Below, one piece after another: positions 1-7,560 of a DNA stretch of 9,758 nucleotides. The translations under genes and the position numbers were made by a program. The notes beneath the pieces were generated by a model that had not been told where the DNA came from, searched no databases, and was given only the letters and a program-made list of their open reading frames with translations. The stretch spans positions 1 through 9,758 of the forward strand of contig CAZIDN010000106.1 of assembly GCA_964537875.1 (NCBI GenBank). The letters are read 5' to 3'. The first letter of the stretch is position 1. Each line of letters starts with the position of its first letter. This stretch comes from JAPKZH01 sp964537875. Its GTDB lineage: Bacteria; Acidobacteriota; Aminicenantia; Aminicenantales; UBA4085.

Positions 1-2
1 GA

Positions 3-19
3 GAGCGAAGCGATCGTTG
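3..19 (+). repeat. Copy 1 of a 17-nt direct repeat (GAGCGAAGCGAtCGTTG)
   Basis: This motif matches 9704-9720 at 16 of 17 positions in the same orientation; the only difference is T14 against G9715. Its core GCGAAGC is a sequence known to form an unusually stable DNA mini-hairpin. Here it runs directly into the perfect hairpin at 17-51. It may be a fragment of a dispersed intergenic repeat. Only two copies are visible, one at each end of the window. Confidence 0.5.
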
Positions 20-51
20 GAGGGAAACCCGGAATAAGGGTTTCCCTCCAA
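17..51. repeat. Perfect 14-bp inverted repeat (hairpin)
   Basis: TTGGAGGGAAACCC (17-30) is exactly complementary to GGGTTTCCCTCCAA (38-51) around a 7-nt loop (GGAATAA). There is no T-run on either side, so it is not a standard rho-independent terminator on either strand. It could be a REP-type palindrome, an mRNA-end stabiliser for an upstream gene outside the window, or a rho-dependent processing site. The inverted repeat itself is certain; its role is not. Confidence 0.8.
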
Positions 52-118
52 GAGTGTCCGACGGGACTGGTTCCCCAGGGGACGGGGGGCGATTCCAACT
101 CCTCTGGAAATCACATAT

Positions 119-150
119 TTGGAGAAGCTCCGGGAGGGATATGCTATAAT
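119..150 (+). promoter_or_regulatory. Candidate sigma-70-type promoter for the operon (extended -10)
   Basis: TATAAT at 145-150 matches the -10 consensus perfectly. TG at 142-143 gives the extended form TGcTATAAT. A -35 is weak: TTGGAG at 119-124 with a long 20-nt spacer, which is tolerable with an extended -10. The predicted start of transcription, near 156-158, falls only 2-4 nt before the ATG of gene 1 at 160. The mRNA would therefore be leaderless or nearly so. This is the only strong promoter seen ahead of the gene run. Confidence 0.5.
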
Positions 151-159
151 TCGACGGGA

Positions 160-1164
160 ATGAGCGGATTCCTTGGTTCAAAAAGAGAGACCATCGGCTG
201 GCTGCTCGAAAAGGACAATCCTTCTGTCCGCTATTTGACCCTCTCCGAGATTTTGGCCAGACCTCGAAAGAAGGCCGATGTCCTGGAGGCCAAAGCCGGG
301 ATCATGGCCACCGGCGTCATCCCCAAAATCCTGGCCAAGCAGCATCCTGAGGGCTACTGGCTCGACCGGCAAAATTTCTGCCTAAAAACCAAATACAGAG
401 GGACGGTCTGGCAGGTCATCCTGCTGGCCGAGCTCTTCGCAGACGGGAGCGACAAGCGCATTCGGTCCGCCTGCGAATTCCTGCTCGAACATTCCCAGAA
501 CAAGGAGACCGGCGGCTTTGCCTATCGAAGCTCGAAAGCGGGCGATGGCGACAAAGATGCGATCATCCCCTGCTTGACGGGAAATCTGACCTGGAGCCTG
601 ATCAGATTCGGCTACGGCGAGGATCCAAGAATACAAAAGGCCATGGACTGGATCACCCGCTATCAGCGATTCGACGACGGCGAGGATACGCCCCCCAGCG
701 GCTGGCCCTACCGATTGGAGAAATGCTGGGGACGCCACACCTGCCTGCTGGGGATCGTCAAGGCTCTCAAGGCGCTTTCAGAGATTCCGCCGGAAAAGCG
801 GTCGGCCGCCCGATCCACAATCCGGAAAGCGGCGGATTTCATTTTAAGGCACCATCTCTTCATGAGAAGTCATAATCTGAACGTCATCGCCAACCCGGAC
901 TGGATCTGTCTCGGCTTTCCGCTTTTCTGGATGACCGACATTCTGGAGCTCATCTGGCTGTTGGTCAAAAACGGCATCCGGGACAGAAGAATGGACAATG
1001 CCGTCGAGCTCGCCTTCTCCAAGCAGGACCGGGACGGCCGCTGGTCGCTCGAAAAGACATTCAACGGCCGGATGCTGGCCAACATCGAAGAAAAAGACTG
1101 TCCCAGCAAATGGATCACCTGGAGAGCCTGGCAGGCCCTTCAGGTCTATGAAGAGACCGCCTAG
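160..1164 (+). CDS. Prenyltransferase/squalene-oxidase repeat (alpha/alpha-toroid) protein, function unknown
   Basis: A 334-residue protein with no signal peptide or membrane segment, hence cytoplasmic. Helical repeats each end in a Gly/Trp-rich turn of the QW type: EGYW (64-67), GGFAY (118-122), SGWPY (180-184) and DGRW near the C-terminus. This is typical of alpha/alpha-barrel terpenoid-cyclase/protein-prenyltransferase-like folds. There is no DxDD motif of class II cyclases. C189-W-G-R-H193-T-C195 and C138 (PCLTGN) could form a metal site. Family members are widespread in environmental bacteria, and I recall some carrying a mistaken nitrogenase label; no P-loop is present here. ATG 160 is chosen because no other start codon in frame lies close upstream. 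No Shine-Dalgarno sits at the usual distance, which fits the near-leaderless promoter. It lies 32 nt ahead of the AKR gene, presumably in the same transcript. A sensing, scaffold or carbohydrate-active role is possible but unproven. Confidence 0.75.
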   Translation: MSGFLGSKRETIGWLLEKDNPSVRYLTLSEILARPRKKADVLEAKAGIMATGVIPKILAKQHPEGYWLDRQNFCLKTKYRGTVWQVILLAELFADGSDKRIRSACEFLLEHSQNKETGGFAYRSSKAGDGDKDAIIPCLTGNLTWSLIRFGYGEDPRIQKAMDWITRYQRFDDGEDTPPSGWPYRLEKCWGRHTCLLGIVKALKALSEIPPEKRSAARSTIRKAADFILRHHLFMRSHNLNVIANPDWICLGFPLFWMTDILELIWLLVKNGIRDRRMDNAVELAFSKQDRDGRWSLEKTFNGRMLANIEEKDCPSKWITWRAWQALQVYEETA

Positions 1165-1196
1165 CTTACGAAAAAAATCGGTCGAGGAGGCTGACG

Positions 1197-2288
1197 ATGC
1201 CCAGGAAAAAGCTTCCCTTGAACCCCTTCCGTCCTCATCCGGAGCTTTATAACCTTCCTTTCACCGCCGATGCCTATCACGGTATGCCCTACAAGATGTT
1301 CGGGGACACCGGCCTCAGGGTTTCCAACATCGGGCTCGGGACCTGGAAAATCGGCTATCCTGAGACCGGCGACGGTTCCCGGGTCGATGAAAAAACGGCC
1401 TTTCGTGTTTTTGACGCCGCCGTCGAAGAAGGCGTCACATTCTGGGACGCGGCCAACCGCTATAATAACTCCAGCGGCAACTCGGAGAGGATCATCGGCA
1501 AGTGGTTTGCGGCAAATCCGGGTCAGCGCCGCAATATCGAGCTTGCCACCAAAATCTATGGCGCCATGGACGGCCTGACTCCCAATCACTGCCGGCTTTC
1601 CAGGGTGAATATCCTCGAGGCCGTTTACGCTTCTCTCGAACGACTCCGCACGGACCGCATCGATATCCTCCAGTTCCACTGGTTTGACGAGACGACGCCT
1701 GTCGAGGAAAGCCTGATGGCGGTCGAAGACCTGATCGCCCAGGACCTCGTCCGCTATTTTGGCGTTTCAAATATCAGCCTTGCCCAGCTCGATCAATATG
1801 GAGCTTTGAAGGACCGGTTTCCCCGGGCGAAAATCCGGTCTGTCCAGAACCAGTATGATATTCTTTATGGAGAAGACCCGGCCCGAAAAGGCGTCCTTGA
1901 CTACTGCGCTATGAACAGATTGTCTTTTATTGCCTGGAGCCCGCTGCGGGGAGGGCTGCTCTCCAATCGCTATCTGGACAAGTCGAAGATCAGGAAGGGC
2001 GACCGGCTCGTCGATGAAAAACGCCTCGAGCAGGAATTAACAGAGTCCGTTCTCGAGAAGCTTCAGAAGATGGCGGCCTTGGCCAAGGCAGGAGGGCTGA
2101 CCGTCACTCAACTCGTCCTGGCCTATATGCTGCGCATTCCGGGCATGGGACCGGTGATCGCCGCCTCCTCATCGCCAAAGCAGGTCAAAGAAAACGCAAG
2201 CGCAGGAAAGATCAGGCTGGCTGAAGACCAGATTCGGTCCCTCGAAAATATCATCCGACAAGATGCCGAAATAGGACGTCGGCCATGA
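1197..2288 (+). CDS. Aldo/keto reductase family oxidoreductase
   Basis: A 363-residue cytoplasmic NAD(P)H-dependent oxidoreductase of the (alpha/beta)8 AKR superfamily. The catalytic tetrad is complete: D84 and Y89 (WDAANRY), K119 (ATKIYG) and H161 (LQFHWFD). Other family marks are GLGTW (46-50), GNSERIIG (94-101), the SVQNQYDILYG strand, and the coenzyme-binding WSPLRGG and ASSSPKQVKEN segments. The sequence resembles the IolS/YdhF-like general AKR groups. About 30 residues precede the usual start of the fold (MPYKMFGDTGLRVSNIG). The start is supported by GAGGAGG at 1184-1190, 6 nt before the ATG. The last codons overlap the next gene by 4 nt (ATGA), implying translational coupling. In this setting it may oxidise an aldose or reduce a keto-uronate such as a 4-deoxy-5-keto-uronic acid released by a lyase; substrate and direction are inference. 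Confidence 0.9.
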   Translation: MPRKKLPLNPFRPHPELYNLPFTADAYHGMPYKMFGDTGLRVSNIGLGTWKIGYPETGDGSRVDEKTAFRVFDAAVEEGVTFWDAANRYNNSSGNSERIIGKWFAANPGQRRNIELATKIYGAMDGLTPNHCRLSRVNILEAVYASLERLRTDRIDILQFHWFDETTPVEESLMAVEDLIAQDLVRYFGVSNISLAQLDQYGALKDRFPRAKIRSVQNQYDILYGEDPARKGVLDYCAMNRLSFIAWSPLRGGLLSNRYLDKSKIRKGDRLVDEKRLEQELTESVLEKLQKMAALAKAGGLTVTQLVLAYMLRIPGMGPVIAASSSPKQVKENASAGKIRLAEDQIRSLENIIRQDAEIGRRP

Positions 2289-2956
2289 GATTCAAAAACG
2301 AAATCGAGCTCTTCAGGTTTATGGAAAAGTTTTTCTACTCGGCCGCGCTCTCGGATATCCTGGACGCCCTGGGATATCCGGATTGCGCGGCCAGCCCCCA
2401 GGCCATGATCCGGCCCCTTTATCCCGAAGCCAGATGCGCCGGCCGTGTCCGCACCCTCTTGAATGTTCCCCGCAAAACAGGCCGTAAAGATCCTTACAAA
2501 CTCGCCCTGGAGCTGATGGACAGTCTCAAGCCCGGCGATGTGACCGTGACGACATCCACCAAACCTTTAGAGACAGGAATCATGGGAGAGCTATCGGCCG
2601 CAGCCATGAGATATCGCGGCGCCAGGGGGTGCCTCGTCGACGGATACACCCGTGATACCCGCAAGATCATCCGAATGAAGTTCCCGACTTTTGCCAGAGG
2701 CGCTTCCCCCATCGATACGACGGACCGCGCGGCCGTCGTCAAATATGATTGTCCGGTCATCTTCGGCGGCCGGAAAGTCTTGCCCGGCCAGATCGTTTTC
2801 GCGGATTTGGACGGCATCATCTTCATCCCAAGGCGTATTGAGGAAAAAGTCATCCGCGAAGCCATCATCAGAGTCCGGGCCGAAAACCGGGTGAGGAAAG
2901 AGCTTCAAGCGGGAAAAAAAGCCCGCCAGGTTTGGGATAAATATCATGTCTTCTAA
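2285..2956 (+). CDS. RraA-family protein (HMG/CHA aldolase-like fold)
   Basis: A 223-residue protein covering the whole RraA / 4-hydroxy-4-methyl-2-oxoglutarate aldolase fold. Seen: a start helix with SAALSDILDALGY (19-31), G101-E102-L103 in the active-site loop, the glycine strand RGARGCLVDGYTRD with the R123-D124 pair used by the aldolases for substrate and divalent metal binding, then PTFARG and the VLPGQIVFADLDGIIFIP strand. True RraA (the RNase E inhibitor) is shorter, and this length fits the metabolic members. These cleave 4-hydroxy-2-oxo acids to pyruvate plus a carbonyl product, or decarboxylate oxaloacetate. The gene starts inside the AKR stop (ATGA), with AGGA at 2273-2276 as ribosome binding site, and its end overlaps the next gene by 11 nt. 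In the operon it is a plausible pyruvate-forming aldolase for a sugar-derived keto acid; that step is inference. Confidence 0.85.
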   Translation: MRFKNEIELFRFMEKFFYSAALSDILDALGYPDCAASPQAMIRPLYPEARCAGRVRTLLNVPRKTGRKDPYKLALELMDSLKPGDVTVTTSTKPLETGIMGELSAAAMRYRGARGCLVDGYTRDTRKIIRMKFPTFARGASPIDTTDRAAVVKYDCPVIFGGRKVLPGQIVFADLDGIIFIPRRIEEKVIREAIIRVRAENRVRKELQAGKKARQVWDKYHVF

Positions 2957-5900
2957 AGTGATCGGTCTTTTCGTTTTGATCCTCCTGGCTTTTCAGCCCG
3001 CTCTCGACCCGGACACTATCAAAAAATTAGAACCTTTCTCTTATAAAGAAAATTTCCAATCCAACGAGCTCAATGCCTGGGCCTCTTATCCTCTCTGGCA
3101 GGACACCGCCTTTGACCCGAACCTCAGGCCGTATGCGATCGTGCCCGGGAATCCGAATATCTCCCTGGTCCAGAAAATCACTCCGTATTCCCATGTGGAT
3201 TGCTACGCCGGCGCCCAGAAAAAACTCGACATATATCTTGGTCCCGGTTCGGTTGTTTCCCTGAGGTTCTATCTCAAGACGCACCTCCAACCAGAGTATT
3301 TCAAGGTCCGCCTGGCGGCAGGAAGCGACGGAAAAGTCGATTTCACACATTCCCTCCCTCCCGCGAACAAGTGGGTGGAACTCTCCGTCGGTTATGAAGA
3401 CTTCACGCGGGAAAATCCCGGCCTAAGGGGAAAGTTCATCAAGGTCAATGCCCTGGCGGTCCTGGCTAATTTTCCCCAGGCTGACCCGGCCATGCCGATC
3501 TACCTGGGCTTGGATGACATCGTCATTCAAGGATGGCGTGAGGCCCATTTCAACTTCGCCGAGCCTAAAATGTTCGAGCTCGCCGAGCGGGATACTTCTA
3601 TTCCCGAAAAACACTATCGGCAAGGACAATCGGTGAACATCCGGGGGACCTATCCTCTTCCCGCAAGCCGGATTGTCCTCGAGATCAGAAAATCTGAAGA
3701 CGAATCAAAGCTCTTCGCTTCGGCGCGGCTTCAGAAAAAGGGAGACGGCTGGCAGACAGAAACGATTCCGATCGCCTTTCCGGCAGGCCTCTACCTAGGC
3801 CGCCTGATTGCCTATCAAGGCCGGGAGAAGCTGTCTGCGACGAAATTCACGATTTTCATCGAGCCCAAAAATCTAAGTCAAAAGCATCCCAGACTCTGGT
3901 TTGAAGAAAATAAATTAGCCTGGATCAAGGGACGGCTTCAAGACAATCGATTTAAAAAGGTCCAGGAAGATTTGGAAAAGTCCGCCAAAGCAAATCGGGC
4001 TAAATTGCCTGTTGATAAAATCGTCTTTGATGTCGACAACTTTCCCCAGGATGAACCCCTCCTGGGAAACGTGCCTCGCTCGATCTATCCCTGGTTCGAC
4101 CGGATCAACCCCTGGCGTTTCTCGCTCCACGACAATGCGCTCGTTTTTGCTCTCATCCATGATGCCCAAGCCGGCGCGTATGGCAAGGCGCTGCTCCTCA
4201 AGCTAAGTCAATTTCCAACCTTCCTCCATCCCTGGTTCGAACAGCGTGGCCAGCATATCTACTACCCCGTCGGCGAGCTGGCCATGGACATGGCTCTTGG
4301 CTATGACCTCCTCTATGATTTGATGAACGAGGAAGAGCGCCGTCTTGTCCGACAAGCTTTTATGAGAAATATCGTCACCGGATGTCACCGGAGCTACGTC
4401 GAAGACAACCTGGTAACCAGCAATACCTCCAACTGGATCGCCCATATCACCGGGGGCTCCCTGATGTGCCAGACGGCCATGTTTGGAGACGAACCCGATG
4501 TCAACCAGGCCGAGCCTTATCTGACGGGCGCCATCCTCAAGCTCAACGAGCTCATTCAAAAATCCATCGGCCGCGACGGCGGCTACGGCGAAAGCCTCGG
4601 CTACTGCAATTTCACGATGCTGTCCCTTTCTAAAGTCCTTCCGGCTTTAGAACATGTATTCAAGATCGACCTGTCGGCCAATCTCCACCATACGTACCAA
4701 GACCTGATTTGGGCCGGCAATATTCAAGCCAAGAACTTCTTTCATTTCGGGGATTCATCCGGTGGGCTCATGCCGCTTACCAATTGGGCCTGGTATCTCG
4801 AGAAAAATAACGACCCGCTCCTAGGCTGGCTCTATCATTTCCTCAAACAGGAAGAAACGTTCATGGATGTCCTCTATAAAACAGAGAATGTCCCGCAAAA
4901 ACCACCCTTCTCGGAAAACCCGGTCAGAGTCTTCCGGGACATCGGGACAACCGTGTTTAAGAGCGGCTGGGGCCAAGACGATTTTATCTTCGTCATGAGG
5001 ACGGGCGCTTTTTACAACCACCAGCACCTCGATCAAGGGACGTTTTGGCTTGCCGACCGCGGCGAAATATTTATCGAAGAGCGCCACGGCAGCACGTATT
5101 ATGACGATCCCATTTATCAATCTCACACCACCCAGCCTATCGCTCACTCGACAATTCTCATCGACCGTAATCCGCAGAGCCAGAGGGTTGGCGATCCGCT
5201 TCTTTTTGCAGAAGGCTTTGACGACCACGCCTTCATCAGTCACTTTTTAGACGGAGAACATGCCGCCTTCTGCTCGGGTGATATCGGCCGGCTCTATTGG
5301 GGAAAAGTCAAAACGATCCAGAGACATGTCCTTTATCTCAAACCGCGAACGCTGCTCATCCTGGATGCCATCACCCCGGCCGAAAAAGATGCGGACATTT
5401 CTCTTCTTTATCAGGCCGCCCACCTGGATGGGATTCGCCCCGGGTCGAAAGTCTCCTCGATTGCGAAAAGCGCAGGAACGCTCACAATCCGCCACCTGGC
5501 TCCTGAAAATCCCGTCGTTGAAGCCCTTGAAACGCCCCACTACATCAACACCTTAAAGAACGAAAATCCTCTGACTAAAGAGGGGATGCTGTCTGTTACG
5601 GCCAGGACAGAGGGAAAAACTCTTATCTTGGCCAATCTCTTGACAACTCTTTCTGAAAATGAAGTCAAGGCCGACTATCGGAAAGACGAGGACTGCGGTT
5701 TCGGGGTCGTCCAGAAAACGGAGTTCGTCTTTTCCACAAAACCCGGCCACGCCTACACTTTCAAGGGACTGACGACGGATGCCCTGGCCGCCGCTTGGAA
5801 TGGGGATACGATCTTCGCCGCGCTCTGCACATCGCTGGCCAAGAATGGCCTGGAGCTTATGCGATCTAAGGAGCCGGCGACTTGTGAGATCCGCGGCCAG

Positions 5901-6071
5901 ACCTTCAAATGCTATCTGGCCGGGACGTCCGAGGTTGTCTTCGGCTTAGCATCTAAGCCCAAAGAAGTCTATCTCGGCGGCGAAAAAATCAAGAATTTTG
6001 TTTTTGATGAAAATCAGAAAGCCCTGCGCCTGATGCTGCCCGCTGGAGAAAACCTGGTCATTGCCCGATAA
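2946..6071 (+). CDS. Secreted heparinase II/III-family protein (polysaccharide lyase type)
   Basis: A 1041-residue protein. Residues 1-19 look like a short Sec signal (K4, then VIGLFVLILLAF) without a clean AxA cleavage site. Approximate order: beta-jelly-roll region resembling a carbohydrate-binding module (30-200); Ig-like strand region (215-305); alpha/alpha toroid opening with HPRLWF (about 315) as in DUF4962/heparinase-type N-domains; C-terminal beta-sandwich (about 665-1041). Family motifs: SNTSNW (492-497), GRDGGYGES (542-550, Y547), and Y690-N-H692-Q-H694-L-D696 at the start of the sandwich, the hallmark of heparinase II/III and alginate PL15/PL17-like enzymes. Such lyases cleave uronic-acid polysaccharides by beta-elimination with Tyr/His catalysts. 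The protein is larger than most single-module members because of the two N-terminal modules. The exact substrate cannot be read from sequence. The ATG overlaps the RraA-like gene by 11 nt with only a weak Shine-Dalgarno, so expression probably relies on coupling. Confidence 0.87.
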   Translation: MSSKVIGLFVLILLAFQPALDPDTIKKLEPFSYKENFQSNELNAWASYPLWQDTAFDPNLRPYAIVPGNPNISLVQKITPYSHVDCYAGAQKKLDIYLGPGSVVSLRFYLKTHLQPEYFKVRLAAGSDGKVDFTHSLPPANKWVELSVGYEDFTRENPGLRGKFIKVNALAVLANFPQADPAMPIYLGLDDIVIQGWREAHFNFAEPKMFELAERDTSIPEKHYRQGQSVNIRGTYPLPASRIVLEIRKSEDESKLFASARLQKKGDGWQTETIPIAFPAGLYLGRLIAYQGREKLSATKFTIFIEPKNLSQKHPRLWFEENKLAWIKGRLQDNRFKKVQEDLEKSAKANRAKLPVDKIVFDVDNFPQDEPLLGNVPRSIYPWFDRINPWRFSLHDNALVFALIHDAQAGAYGKALLLKLSQFPTFLHPWFEQRGQHIYYPVGELAMDMALGYDLLYDLMNEEERRLVRQAFMRNIVTGCHRSYVEDNLVTSNTSNWIAHITGGSLMCQTAMFGDEPDVNQAEPYLTGAILKLNELIQKSIGRDGGYGESLGYCNFTMLSLSKVLPALEHVFKIDLSANLHHTYQDLIWAGNIQAKNFFHFGDSSGGLMPLTNWAWYLEKNNDPLLGWLYHFLKQEETFMDVLYKTENVPQKPPFSENPVRVFRDIGTTVFKSGWGQDDFIFVMRTGAFYNHQHLDQGTFWLADRGEIFIEERHGSTYYDDPIYQSHTTQPIAHSTILIDRNPQSQRVGDPLLFAEGFDDHAFISHFLDGEHAAFCSGDIGRLYWGKVKTIQRHVLYLKPRTLLILDAITPAEKDADISLLYQAAHLDGIRPGSKVSSIAKSAGTLTIRHLAPENPVVEALETPHYINTLKNENPLTKEGMLSVTARTEGKTLILANLLTTLSENEVKADYRKDEDCGFGVVQKTEFVFSTKPGHAYTFKGLTTDALAAAWNGDTIFAALCTSLAKNGLELMRSKEPATCEIRGQTFKCYLAGTSEVVFGLASKPKEVYLGGEKIKNFVFDENQKALRLMLPAGENLVIAR

Positions 6072-6085
6072 CATAGCCGAGACTC

Positions 6086-6093
6086 AGGGAGGA
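6086..6093 (+). promoter_or_regulatory. Ribosome binding site fixing the AGE-like gene start
   Basis: AGGGAGGA, whose GGAGG core ends 4 nt before ATG 6097. It lies downstream of the TTG at 6061 that would open a longer reading frame, so it selects 6097, which also places the twin-arginine motif at residues 3-4. Confidence 0.75.
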
Positions 6094-6096
6094 CAA

Positions 6097-7476
6097 ATGA
6101 AAAGGCGAGAATTCATCGGCCTATCGTCGGCGGGAGCGGCAGCGCTTCTGGCCGGAACCACCGGCTGCGGAGGCACCGAGTCAAAAACAATTCCTCTCGC
6201 CGCTTCGGCCCAAACCCTGCACGCGCCGTTGCCCACGGATGAGTACAGCCAGGACACTTTTTCGCCCTCGGAGCTAGGCCGGCTACGGAAACAGTATGAA
6301 TACGACCTTCACCAAGACTTTTTGCCGTTCATGGAGAAATACGTCATCGACCATGAATTCGGCGGGTTCATGTGCACGACGGACCGCGACGGGACCCGCA
6401 TCTCCACCGACAAAAGCCAATGGTATGAGGGCCGGGGAATCTGGGTTTACTCCTACCTCTACAACAACCTCAAGCGAGAATCCAGATTCCTCGATGTCGC
6501 CCGCAAATCCGTCGAGTTTATGCTCAAGCACAAACCTTCAGGCGACGTCCTCTGGCCATCGGCCTTCTCGCGGGAAGGGAAAGCCATCGGAGCGCCGGAC
6601 ACAAGGACGTACGGCGATCTGTTCGTCGCCCACGGGCTTGCCGAATACGGCAGGGCGACCGGGGACGACACATGCCTCAAGCTGGCCAAAGAGACCATGC
6701 TCAAATGCCTCAGGCTTTATGACCGCCCTGATTTTTGGCCAGAAGCGGCCCAGAGCTATCTTGGCAAAGAAGCGCCTCTCGTCCCGGGCGCGCGCGTTCA
6801 GGGCGTCTGGTTTGTCCTCCTGAACCTGGCCACGGGGATGCTTGATTATCAGAGCGACCCCGATGTTCTCGCCGTCGCCGACCGCTGCCTGGACGCCATC
6901 ATGAACCGCCACTGGAACCCCGACTTTGAGCTCAATAACGAAATCCTCAATCACGACCTGACCCGACGGCAGGACGACATCGCTCAATTCGTCTATACAG
7001 GGCATGCCATCGAAACGCTATGGATGGTTATGGCAGAAGCCGCCCGTCGCAAGGACAAAGGGCTTTTCGAGCTGGTCGCCAAACGGTTCAAGAGGCATGT
7101 CGAGGTCGCCTGGGACGACGTCTACGACGGGGTCTTTCGCAGCCTGAACCATGTCGATAAAAATTTCTGGCTCGTGGATAAAGTCCTCTGGGCCCAGGAA
7201 GAAGTCCTGATCGGGTCCCTATTGGCCTTCGAGCAAACACGCTGGAAGTGGGCGAAGGACTGGTTTATCAAGATGGATAACTATGTCCATGACAAGTGGC
7301 CGCTCAGCAAACACGGCCACGCTCTTTGGGACAACGGCACGGACAGAAAAGTGACCTATGTCGAGCATTATAACCGCGTTGAGAACTACCATCATCCGCG
7401 TCACCTTATGCTGAACCTCCTGGCACTCGACCGGCTTATCAGCCGGCAGGGCCGACCTTCGGGCTTTCCGACATAA
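6097..7476 (+). CDS. Tat-signal N-acylglucosamine 2-epimerase (AGE)-like protein
   Basis: A 459-residue protein with an (alpha/alpha)6 barrel of the AGE / cellobiose 2-epimerase superfamily. Family residues are present: R113 in WYEGRGIW (109-116), H303 and E306 in GHAIETLW, W365-AQEE (365-369), and H432/H436 in ENYHHPRHL. The paired histidines correspond to those proposed for acid/base catalysis in AGE-type enzymes, so it looks active. The N-terminus K2-R3-R4-E-F-I-G followed by an Ala/Gly/Leu-rich stretch is a Tat signal. TTGC at 21-24 is an imperfect lipobox (Thr at -3), so lipid anchoring at C24 is possible. Classical AGE enzymes are cytoplasmic, so export is notable and suggests action on free or oligomeric sugars in the periplasm. 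The gene begins 25 nt after the lyase. It could be an epimerase/isomerase or another barrel enzyme of that fold acting on lyase products. Confidence 0.83.
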   Translation: MKRREFIGLSSAGAAALLAGTTGCGGTESKTIPLAASAQTLHAPLPTDEYSQDTFSPSELGRLRKQYEYDLHQDFLPFMEKYVIDHEFGGFMCTTDRDGTRISTDKSQWYEGRGIWVYSYLYNNLKRESRFLDVARKSVEFMLKHKPSGDVLWPSAFSREGKAIGAPDTRTYGDLFVAHGLAEYGRATGDDTCLKLAKETMLKCLRLYDRPDFWPEAAQSYLGKEAPLVPGARVQGVWFVLLNLATGMLDYQSDPDVLAVADRCLDAIMNRHWNPDFELNNEILNHDLTRRQDDIAQFVYTGHAIETLWMVMAEAARRKDKGLFELVAKRFKRHVEVAWDDVYDGVFRSLNHVDKNFWLVDKVLWAQEEVLIGSLLAFEQTRWKWAKDWFIKMDNYVHDKWPLSKHGHALWDNGTDRKVTYVEHYNRVENYHHPRHLMLNLLALDRLISRQGRPSGFPT

Positions 7477-7513
7477 AGCTCGGGAGGTTATGTTCTGAAA
7501 AGCTCGGAACAAG

Positions 7514-7542
7514 TTGACTTTTTTCGATCAATCGGCTAAGAG
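7514..7542 (+). promoter_or_regulatory. Weak candidate internal promoter before the amidohydrolase pair
   Basis: TTGACT (7514-7519) is a good -35 element, but the -10 at 17-nt spacing is poor: TAAGAG (7537-7542). It lies in the 84-nt gap between the AGE-like gene and the amidohydrolase pair, the largest gap in the operon. A 6-bp hairpin with one G-T pair (GTTCTG 7492-7497 / CGGAAC 7505-7510) followed, after 8 nt, by six Ts (7519-7524) could instead act as a weak attenuator. Neither reading is strong. Confidence 0.25.
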
Positions 7543-7560
7543 AAAGATGATTGCAGAGGC

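Noticed and set aside
141..149. ATG-CTA-TAA mini reading frame after GGGAGG
   Set aside because: It overlaps the predicted -10 element and would lie upstream of the likely transcription start, so it would not be in the mRNA.
2285..2956. Calling the third gene rraA (RNase E inhibitor) or menG
   Set aside because: Only the shared fold and RD motif are visible. The length and operon setting fit a metabolic aldolase or decarboxylase better, so no symbol is given.
6061..6096. Longer AGE-like reading frame starting at TTG 6061
   Set aside because: It overlaps the lyase end, has no ribosome binding site, and would bury the twin-arginine signal 12 residues inside. ATG 6097 has a strong Shine-Dalgarno.
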